A DNA stretch of 64,000 nucleotides from Achromobacter sp. HZ34 (GTDB lineage: Bacteria; Pseudomonadota; Gammaproteobacteria; Burkholderiales; Burkholderiaceae_B), in the NCBI RefSeq assembly GCF_002209485.1, contig NZ_NJIX01000001.1:1054001-1118000 (forward strand), in the 5' to 3' direction. Of the stretch, positions 1 through 11,500 are shown in pieces (the first letter of the stretch is position 1; each line of letters opens with the position of its first letter). The notes below the pieces were generated by a model. The model searched no databases, was not told the origin of the DNA, and saw nothing but the letters and a program-made list of their open reading frames with translations. Both the position numbers and the translations under genes were made by a program.

Positions 1-26
1 CCTAACTGTTGGGCGGATTGCGACGG

Positions 27-824
27 TTAACGGTTCGGTGCGGCCAGGACCCGGTCTTCGGCCATGACGTATATCCTTCGTCCCACACGGGCTTCGACGG
101 GCCAGGTGCCGGTGAAAGCGCCGAACGCGGGCAGTATGCCGTGATCCTCATCCAGCACGAAACACGGTAGACGCACACTGTCGCGGCCACGGCCGCGCAG
201 GATGTGGGACGGGTGCAGATGGCCCGCCCAGGCATATCGGCCCGCGGCGATCGTGCCGGGCACCGGTGGATGGTGGCGGCAATCGAAGGGCCCTAGCCGG
301 TACGGCTCGTCCACCACGTCGAAGCCCAGTTCCGCCGGCGGATCTCCAGCATGGCTGTCGTGGTTGCCGCGTACGAGCACCCCGTGCAGTTGCGGATGCC
401 GATCGCGCCAGGACTGCAGGGCTGCCAGCGTGGCCGGGGCGCGTGCGGCACGCGCGTGCAGGAAGTCGCCCAGGACCACGCACAGGCGCACCGGCAGCGT
501 GGACAGCAAGGTGTCCAGGCGCGCCAGGGTCGCGGCGGTCGTTCCCTTCGGTACGGGCTGCCCCAGCGACCGATAGGCGGCCGCCTTGCCGAAGTGCGGA
601 TCGGCCAGCAGGAGAGCCTGTTGTGCCGGCCACCAGATCGCCCGCTGCGGCAGCAGATATACCCGCTCGCCCTTCACATCGACGGCTGTCGCGTGCGTCA
701 GTGCGCCGTCCTCGCCGCCCGCGGCGTGGGTATTGCCTGCGCCGCGGGCAGCGTCGGGCGACCGCGCGCTGGCATGCGCCAAGCCTGCGAATTCTGCCTG
801 CCATTCATGCCTTGCGTCGGGCAT
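27..824 (-). CDS. pdeM: Ligase-associated metallophosphoesterase PdeM
   Basis: A 265-residue calcineurin-like metallophosphoesterase, expected to cleave phosphodiesters or DNA ends in repair together with the ligase, helicase and exonuclease encoded just upstream. The metal-binding motifs appear in family order: LADPHFGK (D-x-H), GDFLH, RGNHD and GHLHP. The ATG at 824 is supported by an AAGGAG element six bases upstream and overlaps the helicase stop region by 20 bases, so translation is probably coupled. About 45 residues precede the first core strand, longer than I expect for this family, and are Ala/Gly/His-rich. It is the last gene of the four-gene repair operon. Family assignment is firm. 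The exact substrate is known only by analogy with the bacterial Lig-Exo-Lhr-MPE operons. Confidence 0.88.
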   Translation of the reverse strand: MPDARHEWQAEFAGLAHASARSPDAARGAGNTHAAGGEDGALTHATAVDVKGERVYLLPQRAIWWPAQQALLLADPHFGKAAAYRSLGQPVPKGTTAATLARLDTLLSTLPVRLCVVLGDFLHARAARAPATLAALQSWRDRHPQLHGVLVRGNHDSHAGDPPAELGFDVVDEPYRLGPFDCRHHPPVPGTIAAGRYAWAGHLHPSHILRGRGRDSVRLPCFVLDEDHGILPAFGAFTGTWPVEARVGRRIYVMAEDRVLAAPNR

Positions 825-3750
825 TGCTGCTCCTTCTGGTTGCGGCCTTGGGCGGCGCGTCGGCCGCTTTCTCCAGGTCCGCCAGCATGCGGGCCACGCG
901 ATCGGCCAGTTTTTCGCTCGACAGTTTCTCCCGCAGGCGCTCCACCATCAGGGGAAAAGACAGCGGCGTGGCGCGCGCCAGCGGCTGCCATTGCGGGCGG
1001 CTGGCGCGCATACGCGCCAGCACCCGGCGCAAGCGTCCCAATTCAAGCTCCTGCGCCAGCACTTCCCGTTCGGCCTGCGTCAGCAGCATATTGCGCGGAT
1101 CGTATTCCCGAAAGACCTGGTAGAACAGGCTGGACGAGGCCTGCAGTTGCCGCGCGCTCTTGTGGGCGCCGGGAAAGCCCTGGAACACCAGCCCCGACAC
1201 GCGCGCGATTTCGCGAAAGCGCCGCTGCGCCAGTTCGGCGGCGTTCAGGCTGGCCAGCACATCTTCCAGCAAGTCACCCTCTTCCAGCAGTCCCAAGGAC
1301 GCATCTTCGAATAGCGTCGGCCAGTCCTGCTGTTCCGGACAAAGCAACTCCAGCCCATAGTCGTTGACCGCCAGTGTGAACGTCGCCGGCGCGCGTCGGG
1401 CCACGCGCCAGGCGATCAGGCTGGCGACGCCCAGGTGCACGTGGCGGCCGCCGAAGGGGTACAGGAACAGATGCCAACCCTCACGCGAGTGCAGCGTCTC
1501 GGCCAGCAGCAAGCCCGGCTGCGGCAGTGCCGACCAGCGCGCCTGCAGCGCCAACATGGGCTCGGCGCGGGCCAGTTCGGGGGTTTCGTAGCGGCCATGC
1601 GCCGCCAGTGAAAACTGTTCGACCACGGCATCGGCCAGTTCGCTGGACAGGGGCATGCGCCCGCCGTTCCAGCGCGGCACCGCGGCCCGGCGGCCCTGGG
1701 CACGCCGCACGAAGGCCGTCATTTCATGCACGCGCACCAGTTCCAGCAGGCGGCCCGCGAACAGGAAACAGTCGCCGGGACGCAGGCGCGCGATGAAGCC
1801 CTCCTCCACGGTGCCGAGCCGGGCGCCGCCGCCCCGACCGGACCAGTAGCGCACTTGCATGGTGGCGTCGGCGACGATGGTGCCTATGCTCATGCGATGC
1901 CGGCGCGCCAGGCGGGCGTCCGGCACGCGCCAGACGCCTTGTTCGTCCTGCGCGATGCGCCGGTAGTCCGGGTACGCGCCCAACGAGCGGCCGCCGCTGG
2001 CGACGAAGTCCAGGGCCCATTGCCATTCGTCGGGGAATAGATGGCGGTAGGCATGCGTGCACCGGACCTCGGCGTAGAGATCGTCGGCGGTGAAGCCGCC
2101 GCCCAGCGCGATGGTCACCAGGTGCTGCACCAGCACGTCCAGCGGGCGTTCTGGCGGGTCGCGCGATTCGATATGGCCGGCTTGCGCGGCGGCGCGAGCC
2201 GCGCAGGCTTCGACGAGTTCAAGGCTGTGGGTGGGCACCAGCGTGACGCGCGAGGGGCGGCCGGGCGCGTGGCCGGAACGGCCGGCACGTTGCAGCAGGC
2301 GGGCCACGCCTTTGGGCGATCCTATTTGCAGCACGCGTTCGACCGGCAGGAAGTCTACGCCCAGGTCCAGGCTGGACGTGCAGACTACGGCCTTGAGCTG
2401 GCCCCGCTTGAGGCCGGCTTCGACCCATTCGCGCGTCTGGCTGTCCAGCGAGCCGTGATGCAGGGCCAGCAGCCCGGCCCAGTCCGGCCGCGCTTCCAGC
2501 AAGGCCTGGTACCAGAGTTCTGCTTGCGCACGGGTGTTGACGAACACCAGCGTCGTCGCGCTGGCCTCGATTTCGGCGCATACCGTCGGCAACATGGACA
2601 TGCCCAGGTGGCCCGCCCACGGGAAACGCAGCGGGTCCGGCGGCAGCACCGTATCGATGATGAGTTTCTTGGGCAAGGCCCCGCGTACCAGGCGGCCTGG
2701 CGGAGCCCGCGGCGCTGCGACCGCCACGGGCTCCGCCCCTGCGGGGACGGGCGCGGAGGCGCGGGCGGCGGTGACGGCCGCGCCGGGGCCTGAGGGGGCG
2801 CCGGGGCCTGGGGGGGCGCCGGCGATGTCGAGGGCGGCGGATTCGCCTAACAGGACGTCCAGAGCTACTCGGGGATTGCCGAGCGTCGCTGACAGTCCCC
2901 ATGTGCAGAGGTCCGGGTTCCAGCGGCGCAGGCGGGCCAGGGCGAGTTGGGTCTGGACGCCGCGCTTGTTGCCTAGCAGTTCATGCCATTCGTCGACGAT
3001 GACGGCGCGGACGTGGCTCAGTAGTTCGCGGGCGTTGGCGCGGGCCAGCAGCAGGGACAGGCTTTCAGGGGTGGTGACCAGGGCCGTAGGCAGGGTACGG
3101 TCTTGCGCGGCACGGACCGCGCTGGTCGTATCGCCGGTGCGTACGCCTACGGTCCACGGGCACTCCAGATCCGCCAATGGCCGGATCAAGGCCTGCGCGG
3201 TATCCGCCGCCAGTGCGCGCATGGGGGTCAGCCACAGCACGGTCAGTGGCGGTGCTTTCTTCGCAGCACGGCTTGTGCGTGACGCGGCCTTCGTAGCAGG
3301 CGCAGCGGTGGCGCCGGTCGCACTGGCGGCCCCGGCCGCCGTGGATGCCGTGGATGCCGTGGATGCCAAGGATGCCGTGGGGGCATAGGCCGCCAACGCG
3401 CCCAGCCAGACGGCATAGGTCTTTCCTGCTCCCGTCGTCGCATGCAACAGCCCGCTTTCGCCCCGCGCCATGGCGTCCCAGATCTCGTACTGGAAATCGA
3501 AGGGCCGCCACCCTTGCCGCTTCATCCACGCGACATTGCGAGCGACAGGCTCCGCCGCCTTCTTGCGCGCGGGGCGCTTGGCGGTTTCCTTCTTTTGAGA
3601 TGGGGAATTGATGTTATTGCCCCGGGGGGCAATAACGACTGAAGATTTGGCAGCCTCTCCAACGCCGACGGTGTCGACTGGCGACGTGGCGCCTTTGTCC
3701 CCGCGGGCGGACTCGGCCTTTTTTCCCATCCTGTCGGGCCATTCCATCAT
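805..3750 (-). CDS. Ligase-associated Lhr-type DEXH DNA helicase
   Basis: An Lhr-core-like superfamily 2 helicase of 981 residues, thought to unwind or translocate on DNA during repair alongside the ligase and exonuclease. The Walker A motif (TTGAGKT, K110) and a DEWH box (about 253-256) are visible, followed by helicase motifs such as [15 protein letters not shown] and the long C-terminal Lhr-core region. The start is taken at 3750, where ATGA overlaps the ligase stop; the open frame continues upstream only as a shadow of the ligase. It is longer than the usual roughly 800-850 residues because of a basic, low-complexity N-terminus (1-72), an Ala/Ser/Thr insertion (about 124-166) right after motif I, and a Pro/Ala-rich insertion near the end of the first RecA domain. 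These look like disordered inserts and not frameshifts, since the frame is open throughout. Confidence 0.88.
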   Translation of the reverse strand: MMEWPDRMGKKAESARGDKGATSPVDTVGVGEAAKSSVVIAPRGNNINSPSQKKETAKRPARKKAAEPVARNVAWMKRQGWRPFDFQYEIWDAMARGESGLLHATTGAGKTYAVWLGALAAYAPTASLASTASTASTAAGAASATGATAAPATKAASRTSRAAKKAPPLTVLWLTPMRALAADTAQALIRPLADLECPWTVGVRTGDTTSAVRAAQDRTLPTALVTTPESLSLLLARANARELLSHVRAVIVDEWHELLGNKRGVQTQLALARLRRWNPDLCTWGLSATLGNPRVALDVLLGESAALDIAGAPPGPGAPSGPGAAVTAARASAPVPAGAEPVAVAAPRAPPGRLVRGALPKKLIIDTVLPPDPLRFPWAGHLGMSMLPTVCAEIEASATTLVFVNTRAQAELWYQALLEARPDWAGLLALHHGSLDSQTREWVEAGLKRGQLKAVVCTSSLDLGVDFLPVERVLQIGSPKGVARLLQRAGRSGHAPGRPSRVTLVPTHSLELVEACAARAAAQAGHIESRDPPERPLDVLVQHLVTIALGGGFTADDLYAEVRCTHAYRHLFPDEWQWALDFVASGGRSLGAYPDYRRIAQDEQGVWRVPDARLARRHRMSIGTIVADATMQVRYWSGRGGGARLGTVEEGFIARLRPGDCFLFAGRLLELVRVHEMTAFVRRAQGRRAAVPRWNGGRMPLSSELADAVVEQFSLAAHGRYETPELARAEPMLALQARWSALPQPGLLLAETLHSREGWHLFLYPFGGRHVHLGVASLIAWRVARRAPATFTLAVNDYGLELLCPEQQDWPTLFEDASLGLLEEGDLLEDVLASLNAAELAQRRFREIARVSGLVFQGFPGAHKSARQLQASSSLFYQVFREYDPRNMLLTQAEREVLAQELELGRLRRVLARMRASRPQWQPLARATPLSFPLMVERLREKLSSEKLADRVARMLADLEKAADAPPKAATRRSSNARRKA
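3341..3376 (-). repeat. Four 9-bp tandem repeats inside the helicase gene
   Basis: On the plus strand the unit GTGGATGCC occurs three times exactly (3341-3367) and a fourth time as AAGGATGCC (3368-3376). On the coding strand it encodes repeated Ala-Ser-Thr within the low-complexity insertion after the helicase ATP-binding motif. The period is a multiple of three, so slippage would change length without breaking the frame. Confidence 0.85.
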
Positions 3751-5483
3751 GACGGCAACAACTCCGCCAAGGTCTGCAAGGTGTCGGCGTCGGCGACGCC
3801 CTTGTCCTGGCGCCAGCGCAGCATGCGCGGAAAGCGGACGGCGACGCCGCTCTTGTGGCGGGTGCTGCGCGCGATACCCTCGAATCCCAATTCGAAAACC
3901 TGGCTCGGTTCGACACTGCGCACCGGGCCGAATTTCTCGATGGTGGTCTTGCGCACGATGGCATCGACGGCGCGGATCTCCTGGTCGCTGAGGCCGGAAT
4001 AGGCCTTGGCAAAAGGCACGAGACGGCGCTCGGGAGATTGCGGCGGGCCGTCCCACACGGCAAAGGTGTAATCCGTATATAGGCTGGCACGGCGCCCATG
4101 GCCACGTTGCGCATAAATCAACACCGCATCGATCGAATAGGGATCGACCTTCCACTTCCACCAGATGCCCGTCTCGCGCGTCCGCCCCACGCCATAGGTC
4201 GAACTGGCCGCCTTCAGCATCATCCCCTCCACGCCCAGGGCGCGCGACTCGGCACGCTGCGCATCCAACGCCGCCCAGTCATCGCCGCGCAGCAGCGGCG
4301 ACAGGACCAAAAAAGACGACGCAGGGTGCGCCGTGTCCGCATCCGGCCCATTCGCCGGCTTCCCGTCCGCAATCGAACCGCGTCCCTGCAGCCCTTCCGC
4401 ACCCGACCGATCCGCGACCTGACCGGCCAATCGTTCCAGCGCCGCGCGGCGCGTGGCCTGGGGCTGGCCGCGCATGTCTACCCCTTCCAGTTCCAGCAGG
4501 TCGTAGGCCAGCAACACCACAGGCGCATCCGCCAGCAAGCGCGCGCCCACATTCTTGCGGCCCAGCCGGCGCTGCAGTTGCGCGAAAGGCTGTACCCGGC
4601 CTTCGCGCCAGACCACGATCTCGCCGTCCAGCACCGTCCCATCGGACATCAACTCACCCAGCCGCAGCAATTCCGGAAAACGTTCGCTCACCAGCTCCTC
4701 GCCGCGCGACCACACCCACGTCTGCCCTGCCCGCCGTACCACCTGCGCACGAATGCCATCCCATTTCCACTCCACCAGCCAATCGCTGGTCGGTCCCAGC
4801 TGGGTCGGCAAGCGCTCCAGCGGCGCCGCCAGCGGATGCGCCAGGAAAAACGGATAAGGCTGCCCGTCCGCGCGCGCCTCGGCATCGAAAGACACCGGCG
4901 CCAGCAGATCCAGGTAAGCCTGTGGCGCAGGCCGCGCGCCGATATCCGTGTAACCGATCAGGCGTTGCGCCATATGCGCGGCGTCAATCTCCGCCACGGT
5001 GGCCAAGGCCCGCGTCAGCAGCAGCTTCGACACCCCCACGCGCATGCTGCCGGTGATCAACTTCGCGCAAACGAAGCGCCCATGCACGTCCAGGCAGTCG
5101 AACAGCGCGGCAAGGCGCGCCAGCACTTCCTCCGGTGGCCGTCCACGCAAAGGCAGCAGGCGTTCTTCCACCCACTGCGCCAGGCCGGCATCATCCGGTT
5201 CGCCCGGTTCAGGCAATAGCAGCGACAGCGTTTCCGCCATATCGCCGACGGCCTGGTAGCACTCTTCATAAAGCCATTCCGTGATGCCGGACGCCGCCAT
5301 GACGTACTGCCGCAGCAGCTTCACCGGCACTAGCTGGCGCGGCTTGCCGCCCGCCAGGAAGTAAGCCGCCCAGGCCGCATCCGCCGGCGGCGCCGCGCGG
5401 AAGTAGTCGCACATGGCGGCCAGCTTGGCATTGCTGGAGGTAGTCGCGTCCAGCCGCGCGTAAAGATCGGCGAAGGCTTTCAT
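3747..5483 (-). CDS. ATP-dependent DNA ligase (ligase-associated repair operon type)
   Basis: A 578-residue ATP-dependent DNA ligase that seals nicks through a lysyl-AMP intermediate. The order is an N-terminal DNA-binding domain (about 1-210), then the adenylation domain with motif I EWKWDGIR (nucleophile K240), motif [12 protein letters not shown], motif IV EGMMLKA and motif [13 protein letters not shown], then a C-terminal OB fold ending in [11 protein letters not shown]. The length fits the 'cisplatin damage response' ligase family. The ATG at 5483 overlaps the exonuclease stop as ATGA and has GGAGG seven bases upstream; the stop overlaps the helicase ATG the same way. The gene is second in a minus-strand operon whose members act together in DNA damage repair in other bacteria. 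Confidence 0.92.
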   Translation of the reverse strand: MKAFADLYARLDATTSSNAKLAAMCDYFRAAPPADAAWAAYFLAGGKPRQLVPVKLLRQYVMAASGITEWLYEECYQAVGDMAETLSLLLPEPGEPDDAGLAQWVEERLLPLRGRPPEEVLARLAALFDCLDVHGRFVCAKLITGSMRVGVSKLLLTRALATVAEIDAAHMAQRLIGYTDIGARPAPQAYLDLLAPVSFDAEARADGQPYPFFLAHPLAAPLERLPTQLGPTSDWLVEWKWDGIRAQVVRRAGQTWVWSRGEELVSERFPELLRLGELMSDGTVLDGEIVVWREGRVQPFAQLQRRLGRKNVGARLLADAPVVLLAYDLLELEGVDMRGQPQATRRAALERLAGQVADRSGAEGLQGRGSIADGKPANGPDADTAHPASSFLVLSPLLRGDDWAALDAQRAESRALGVEGMMLKAASSTYGVGRTRETGIWWKWKVDPYSIDAVLIYAQRGHGRRASLYTDYTFAVWDGPPQSPERRLVPFAKAYSGLSDQEIRAVDAIVRKTTIEKFGPVRSVEPSQVFELGFEGIARSTRHKSGVAVRFPRMLRWRQDKGVADADTLQTLAELLPS

Positions 5484-6499
5484 TGCGCATCCTCCGGCAC
5501 GCCTGCCTTCTCATCCTCTTCATCCCCATACGCCGTCTCGAAAGATTGCGCCGCGATACCCGCCTCATTGAGCCACCGCACCAGCACCGGCACCTGCCCG
5601 TGCGTCACGATCACCCGGCTGGCCCCGCAGGCGCCGATGGCGGTCTGCAGGCCCGGCCAATCCGCATGGTCGGACAGCACGAACCCTCGATCCACGCCGC
5701 GCCGGCGCCGCGCCCCGCGCACCTGCATCCATCCGCTGGCGAAGCCATCCACATGGTCGCCAAAGCGGCGCGTCCAGCTCGTGCCCCGCGAAGACGGCGG
5801 CGCCAGCACCAGGGCCCGCCGCAATGCCGCCTTGTCCGCCTGCGCTTCGTCCACCCGCAATACCGGCGGCAAGGCCACCCCTGCCGCCCGATACCCACGA
5901 TTGACGTTTTCCACCGCCCCGTGCACCACGATGGGCCCGATGCCCGTATCCAGGCCGCACAACACGCGCTGGGCCTTGCCGAAGGCATAGCAATAAAGCA
6001 CCGAAACCAGCCCGGCCGCCGCATTGGCGGCCCACCACGCATTGATCTGGCGCGCCAGCTCGTCCCCGGACTCCCAACGATAAATGGGCAGACCGAACGT
6101 CGACTCCGTGATGAACACCTCGCAAGGCACCGGTTCGAAAGGCGCGCAGGTGGGATCGTCCCCCAGCTTGTAGTCCCCGGAAGCCACCCACACCTCACCC
6201 TGGTACTCGACCCGCACCTGGGCCGAGCCCAGCACATGCCCGGCCGGATGCAGGCTGATGCGCACCCCGTTGTGGGTCACCGCCTGGCCATAGTCCAGGA
6301 CCTGCAGGTCGATATCGCCCAAGCGCCCCCGCAACACCGCTTCGCCCCCACGCGCCGCCATGTAATGCCGGCTGCCGGAACGCGCATGGTCCGAATGCGC
6401 ATGGGTGATCACCGCCCGGTCGACAGGCCGCCACGGATCGATATGGAAATCCCCGGGCGGGCAGTAAAGGCCTTCAGGACGAGCGACGATCAATTCCAT
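5480..6499 (-). CDS. Ligase-associated DNA 3'-exonuclease, metallo-beta-lactamase fold
   Basis: A 339-residue MBL-fold nuclease of the ligase-associated exonuclease family (SNM1/Pso2-like), predicted to trim DNA ends before ligation. The signature HAHSDHAR (H-x-H-x-D-H) sits near residues 33-40, followed by HPAGHVLGSAQV, ITESTFGLP and the late LSDHADW motif. It is the first gene of the operon. A GGGAG lies about ten bases upstream of the ATG at 6499, and the TGA overlaps the ligase ATG by four bases. The full-length order exonuclease-ligase-helicase-phosphoesterase is the known conserved set, which makes the assignment strong. Confidence 0.9.
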   Translation of the reverse strand: MELIVARPEGLYCPPGDFHIDPWRPVDRAVITHAHSDHARSGSRHYMAARGGEAVLRGRLGDIDLQVLDYGQAVTHNGVRISLHPAGHVLGSAQVRVEYQGEVWVASGDYKLGDDPTCAPFEPVPCEVFITESTFGLPIYRWESGDELARQINAWWAANAAAGLVSVLYCYAFGKAQRVLCGLDTGIGPIVVHGAVENVNRGYRAAGVALPPVLRVDEAQADKAALRRALVLAPPSSRGTSWTRRFGDHVDGFASGWMQVRGARRRRGVDRGFVLSDHADWPGLQTAIGACGASRVIVTHGQVPVLVRWLNEAGIAAQSFETAYGDEEDEKAGVPEDAQ

Positions 6500-6907
6500 C
6501 GAAAAACGAACTCCCAGGAGAGCTTGCTAGAGGGCGGCGAAAAACGGCTCCAAAGGGGGGCTGCGAGAGAACGCCAAACCCCGGCAGGCGCCGAGGTCAA
6601 CAGGAAGCAATTACCACGCCTTCGCCCATGCGGCCCCGATATTGCACTGCGGAAATTTGGTAACCAATCAATTCGTTGCTTACTCAACGCTACCACTGTC
6701 CCCTCTATGAGGAACCCCGGGCACGGTGTTTGCTCAATAAACAAAATTCCGAGGTTGGCCGATATCCAAACCGAAACATTCGGCGTAGAAATTGTCATGT
6801 CACCGCTTTCCTTGCGCCGCAACATGCGGGACCGCGGTGACACGCAGCCAGCCTCCCCGGATTTTCAATCTGTCCCCACCTTAGTCGTCGCCCCTGGAGC
6901 AGGTATC
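6500..6907. promoter_or_regulatory. 408-bp divergent spacer between the repair operon and the glucan operon
   Basis: No convincing gene lies here, although a frame continuous with glgA stays open through it. It must carry the promoters of both operons and is visibly more AT-rich than the flanks (around 6640-6800). The odd palindrome TTGGTAACCAA is at 6657-6667. No clean -35/-10 pair could be assigned for either direction. The glgA ribosome-binding site GGAG is at 6896-6899. Confidence 0.4.
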
Positions 6908-8521
6908 GTGTCGATCAAAATTTTGGCTGTAACGTCGGAAGCTTTTCCTCTCGCCAAGACTGGCGGTTTAGGGGACGCCGTCAGCGGCATGGCCCGCGCG
7001 TTGCATTCCGCGCCGGGCGCTTCGATCCAGATCTTGATGCCCGCGTATCGCGGTGTGCTGGAGCAGTTGCCTCATGCCCACGAAATTGCCCGGTTCGATG
7101 ACTTGCCCGGCGGCCCGGCCCGTCTGTTCAAGGCCCCCTGCGCGGCCTTGGGCGGGGTGCCCGTGCTGCTGCTGCAAAACGATGCCTTGTACGACCGCGA
7201 CCACCTTTACGTCGATGCCAACGGCCGCGAATACGCCGACAACCCCTTGCGCTTCGGTGCCCTGGCTCATGCCGCCGTGCGGATCGCGGCCGGCCGCGGT
7301 TACACCGAACGCCCCGACGTCGTCCATGCACACGACTGGCACGCCGGCCTGGTGCCCCTGCTGCTGCGTGAAGCCGGCCTGCACGACGTCAAGAGCGTGC
7401 TCACCATCCACAACATGGCCTTCCAGGGCGTGTACGACATGGAATGGGCCGAGGCGCTGGGCGTACCGAAGAAGTACCTGACGTGGGACGCCGCCGAATT
7501 CTGGGGCAAGCTCAGTTTCATGAAAGCGGGCCTGCGCTACGCGGACCGCATCACGACGGTCAGCTATACCTACGCCCGTGAAATTCTTACCGAACGTTTT
7601 GGCTGCGGACTGCAAGGCCTGCTCGCGTCGCGCCAACATGAACTGCTGCCGGTGCCCAATGGCATCGACGCGCGCGAATGGGATCCGGCCCACGATCCGC
7701 ACCTGGGCATCTATCGTTTCAGCGCCAGCGACATGGCCAACAAGGCGCGCAACAAGCGCGACCTGCAGCGCCGCTTCGGCCTGACCCTGGATGCGGATGC
7801 GCCCCTGCTGGTCATGGGCAGCCGCCTGACCCATCAAAAGATGGCCGATGTGGCGCTGCTTGCCGTGCAACGCGCCCTGGACGACCATCCTGATCTGCAG
7901 GTGGCCGTGCTGGGCCAGGGCGAACGGGTGCTGGAACAGGAGTTCCAGCGCTTGCCCCATCGCTACCCCGGCCGTTGCGGCGTGCGGGTCGGCTTCGATG
8001 AAGACACTGCGCACAAGCTGCACGCCGGCGGTGACATGCTGCTGCATGGCAGCCGCTTCGAGCCCTTCGGCCTGACGCCGCTGTATGCCATGCGTTACGG
8101 CACCATCCCCATCGGCTCGCGCGTGGGCGGCATGGCCGACACCATCTCCGACATGGGCGCCAGCGTCGGCCGCGACGCCATGCGCAGCGCCACCGGCGTC
8201 CTGTTCGACGGTGAAACCGTCGACGCCATGGCCGGCGCCATCACCCGTACGCTGGGTTTGTACCGCCGTCCCGAGATCTGGCGCGCCATGCAGCACAAAG
8301 CCATGGCGGCCGACTTCAGTTGGGAGCGCGCGGCCCCGCTATACATCACGCTGTACCGTTCCATCCAGCCGGCCCGCGTGGCCGCCGAAAGCGTGGTGCC
8401 GGTCGAGGTTACCGCGCAGGGACGCCCCAGCCTGCTGGACCAGGTCAGCGCCGCCGCGCGCCCGCTCAAGGCCCTGACCGGCGCGTCTTCCGTGCAAATG
8501 GCCGTCGGTGCCGGAGACTGA
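6908..8521 (+). CDS. glgA: Glycogen synthase (ADP-glucose: alpha-1,4-glucan glucosyltransferase)
   Basis: A 537-residue GT5 glycogen synthase, extending alpha-1,4-glucan from ADP-glucose in the cytosol. The N-terminal KTGGLGD (K17) is the ADP-glucose-binding loop, HAHDWHAGLVP and TIHNMAFQG are typical, and GSRFEPFGLTPLYAMRYGTIP carries the C-terminal catalytic E-x7-E-type motif. The GTG at 6908 was chosen because the protein then begins directly at the first family strand (SIKILAVTSEAFPLAKTGG) and GGAG lies eight bases upstream. In-frame ATGs at 6797 and further upstream would add unrelated sequence. A C-terminal tail of about 50 residues after the last helix is unassigned. It is the first gene of the operon. 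No ADP-glucose pyrophosphorylase gene (glgC) is in the window. Confidence 0.93.
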   Translation: MSIKILAVTSEAFPLAKTGGLGDAVSGMARALHSAPGASIQILMPAYRGVLEQLPHAHEIARFDDLPGGPARLFKAPCAALGGVPVLLLQNDALYDRDHLYVDANGREYADNPLRFGALAHAAVRIAAGRGYTERPDVVHAHDWHAGLVPLLLREAGLHDVKSVLTIHNMAFQGVYDMEWAEALGVPKKYLTWDAAEFWGKLSFMKAGLRYADRITTVSYTYAREILTERFGCGLQGLLASRQHELLPVPNGIDAREWDPAHDPHLGIYRFSASDMANKARNKRDLQRRFGLTLDADAPLLVMGSRLTHQKMADVALLAVQRALDDHPDLQVAVLGQGERVLEQEFQRLPHRYPGRCGVRVGFDEDTAHKLHAGGDMLLHGSRFEPFGLTPLYAMRYGTIPIGSRVGGMADTISDMGASVGRDAMRSATGVLFDGETVDAMAGAITRTLGLYRRPEIWRAMQHKAMAADFSWERAAPLYITLYRSIQPARVAAESVVPVEVTAQGRPSLLDQVSAAARPLKALTGASSVQMAVGAGD

Positions 8522-8584
8522 TGCCGCGGACGGCCCCGCACATACCCTTCCTCATCCAACGCCAACGTCAACCCAGGCCTGCTC

Positions 8585-11500
8585 ATGCGTATTTATTATG
8601 TCCATCCCTTGCACGTTGGCTCCCTCTCCGGGGACAGCCTCAGCCACTGGCAGGCCCGGTGCGCACGCGCCAAGTCCCTCGGCTTCGACACCTTGATGAC
8701 GGCGCCCCTCTGGGCGCCCGATCCCGCCGGCAATCCCTACGTTCCCTCCGATCCCGACAGCCTGAATCCCGCGCTGGGCGAGATGGACATGGCCGCGGCC
8801 ATCACCACCTTGGCGCGCCTGTGCGGCAAGCACGGCCTGGCGCTGATGCTGGACCTGCCGCTGGACAAGGTAGCGATCGACGGCGCCGCCGCGCGCGCCC
8901 ATCCGGCCTGGTATGACGATGCGGGCGGCGACGCCTTGCGCGATCCGCGCCGCCCCTGGGAAGACCGCCATGCCCTGGCGCTGCGCCGCGACCAGGGCCG
9001 CGCACCCGCGGGCTTCGTCGATCATTGGGTCGAACGCCTGGGTCTGTGGGTACAGAACGGCGTGGCCGGCTTCCGCTGTGAAGGCCTGGCGCAACTGGCG
9101 CCCGCGGACTGGCGTGATCTGATGCAGGGCGTGCGCGCGGTGCGGCCCGACTGCCGCTTCCTGGCCTGGACGCCCGGCGTGGCTGCCTGGGACCTGGCGC
9201 CGCTGGCGGGTGCCGGCTTCGATGCCGTGTTCTCGTCCTTCCCCTGGTGGGACTACCGCGCCGAATGGCTGCTGGAAGAAACCGCGCGCCTGCGCGCCAT
9301 CGCGCCCGTGATCGCCCCGGTCGAAGCGCCCTACGCCAAGCGTGTTGCTTCCTGGCGCAGCGACCCCGCGGGCCGCTATCGCAATGCGGCGCGCGCCGTA
9401 TGGACCGCAGCGGTGGTGGGCGACGGCGTATTCGTGCCCATGGGCTTCGAGGACGCCGCCACGCAATCGCTGGAACGCGACGGCAGCGGCGTGCGCGAAG
9501 ATCCGCAGGGAGATCCTGACCTGCACATCGACATCGGCCGCGCCAATCAATGGCTGGCACGTACGGCTGCCGCGCGCGGTCCGCTGCACAGCCTGCAGGG
9601 CCCGCACTCCGGCGTCACCGCGCTGTTCCGCGGCGACGGCGCGGCCACCGCCGTCGCCGGCAACGGCCGCAATAGCAACAATGCCCGCCTGGTGGTGCTG
9701 AATCCCGATGACGACCAGTCCGCCACACCGGATTGGGACGCCATCCGCGCCCGCCTGCCCGAAGGTTATGGCCGTCTCGACATGTGGGACGCCGACCGGC
9801 CTGCGCAGGACCTGCCGGCCACCCTGGCGCCCGGCGATATGCTGCGCCTGGGCGCCAGCCGCCTGCCGCCGGTCACCATGCCGGGCTCCGACGAGTCGCG
9901 CCTGTCGGTCACCGCCGCCATGCGCCAGCCGCGCCTGGCCATCGAACACGTGACACCGGCGGTGGACGACGGCGCCTTTCCCATCAAGCGCGTGCTGGGC
10001 CAACCCATCACCGTCGAGGCCGACGTGTTCTGCGACGGCCACGAATACATTGCCGTGGCCCTGCTGTGGCGCGCCGCCGACGACAAGGAATGGCAGCGCC
10101 TGCCGATGACGATGGCCAACAACGACCGTTGGACCGCCACTTTCTCGCCCGCCCGCATCGGCCGCCATTACTACGCCGTGCAAGGTTGGGAAGATATCTG
10201 GACCACCTTCCGCAACGGCCTGGAAAAGAAATACCGCGCCGGTGTCGATATCGCGCTGGAAACAGCCGAAGGCCGCAGCCTTGTGCAAGCCGCGCTGGAC
10301 CGCATGGCGGACAGCGAAGCCGAAAGCGCCACCGTGCTGCGGCAAGTCCTGCACACCCTGGGCGCGGCGCCTGCCGAAAAGCCGCGCCGTGGCCGCAAGA
10401 AATCCGAGAAGGACGATGCGCCGCCGGCCTTCCCCGCACCCACCCCCGACCAGATCGCCGTCTTGCTCGATGCGGGCACGGCGCGCGCCATGCACCACGC
10501 CGACGACCGCCGCTTCGAGACCACTTCCGTCGAATACGCGGTGACCGTGGAGCGGCCTGCAGCGGTCTTCTCCAGCTGGTATGAAATCTTTCCCCGCTCG
10601 CAGAGCGGGGATCCGCAACGCCATGGCACCTTCAACGACGTCATCGCCGCCTTGCCGCGCGTGCGCGCCATGGGTTTCGATACCCTGTACTTCCCGCCCA
10701 TCCACCCCATCGGCAGCAGCAATCGCAAGGGCCGCAACAACAGCCTGCAGGCCGGACCGCAGGACCCGGGCAGCCCCTATGCCATCGGTGCGCCCGAAGG
10801 CGGCCACGATGCGCTGCATCCGCAACTGGGCACGCCCGAGGACTTCCGCCGACTGGTGGCGGCCGCGCGCGCGCAGGGCCTGGAGCTGGCGCTGGATTTC
10901 GCCATCCAGTGCTCGCCCGACCATCCGTGGCTGAAAGCGCATCCTGAATGGTTCGACTGGCGTCCCGACGGTTCGCTGCGCTACGCCGAGAACCCGCCCA
11001 AGAAATACGAGGACATCGTCAACGTCGATTTCTACGGCACCAAGCCAGGCGCCTCGCGCCAGGCGCCGCTGTGGCGCGCGTTGCGCGATGTGGTGCTGTA
11101 CTGGGTCAGCCAGGGCGTACGGGTATTCCGCGTCGACAATCCGCACACCAAGCCGCTGCCTTTCTGGCAATGGATGATAGGCGACGTGCAGGCCCGTCAC
11201 CCCGATGTGATCTTCCTGTCGGAAGCCTTCACGCGGCCCAAGATGATGTACCGCCTGGCCAAGGTCGGCTTCACCCAGTCCTATACCTACTTCACCTGGC
11301 GCGAGAAAAAGCAGGAATTCATCGACTACCTGACCGAACTGACGCAGGGGCCGCCCGCGGAATTCTTCCGTCCGCACTTCTTCGTCAACACGCCGGACAT
11401 CAACCCGCGCTTCCTGCAGCAGTCCGGCCGCGGCGGCTTTTTGATCCGCGCCGGCCTGGCCGCGACCCTGTCCGGCCTGTGGGGCGTCTATAACGGCTTC

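Noticed and set aside
3751-4161. Possible 137-residue N-terminal extension of the helicase.
   Set aside because: It is an out-of-frame reading of the ligase C-terminus; the ATGA overlap at 3747-3750 is the natural start.
5483-6907. Possible 475-residue N-terminal extension of GlgA.
   Set aside because: It is antisense to the exonuclease gene plus the spacer and has no similarity to glycogen synthases; the GTG at 6908 fits the family start and has a ribosome-binding site.
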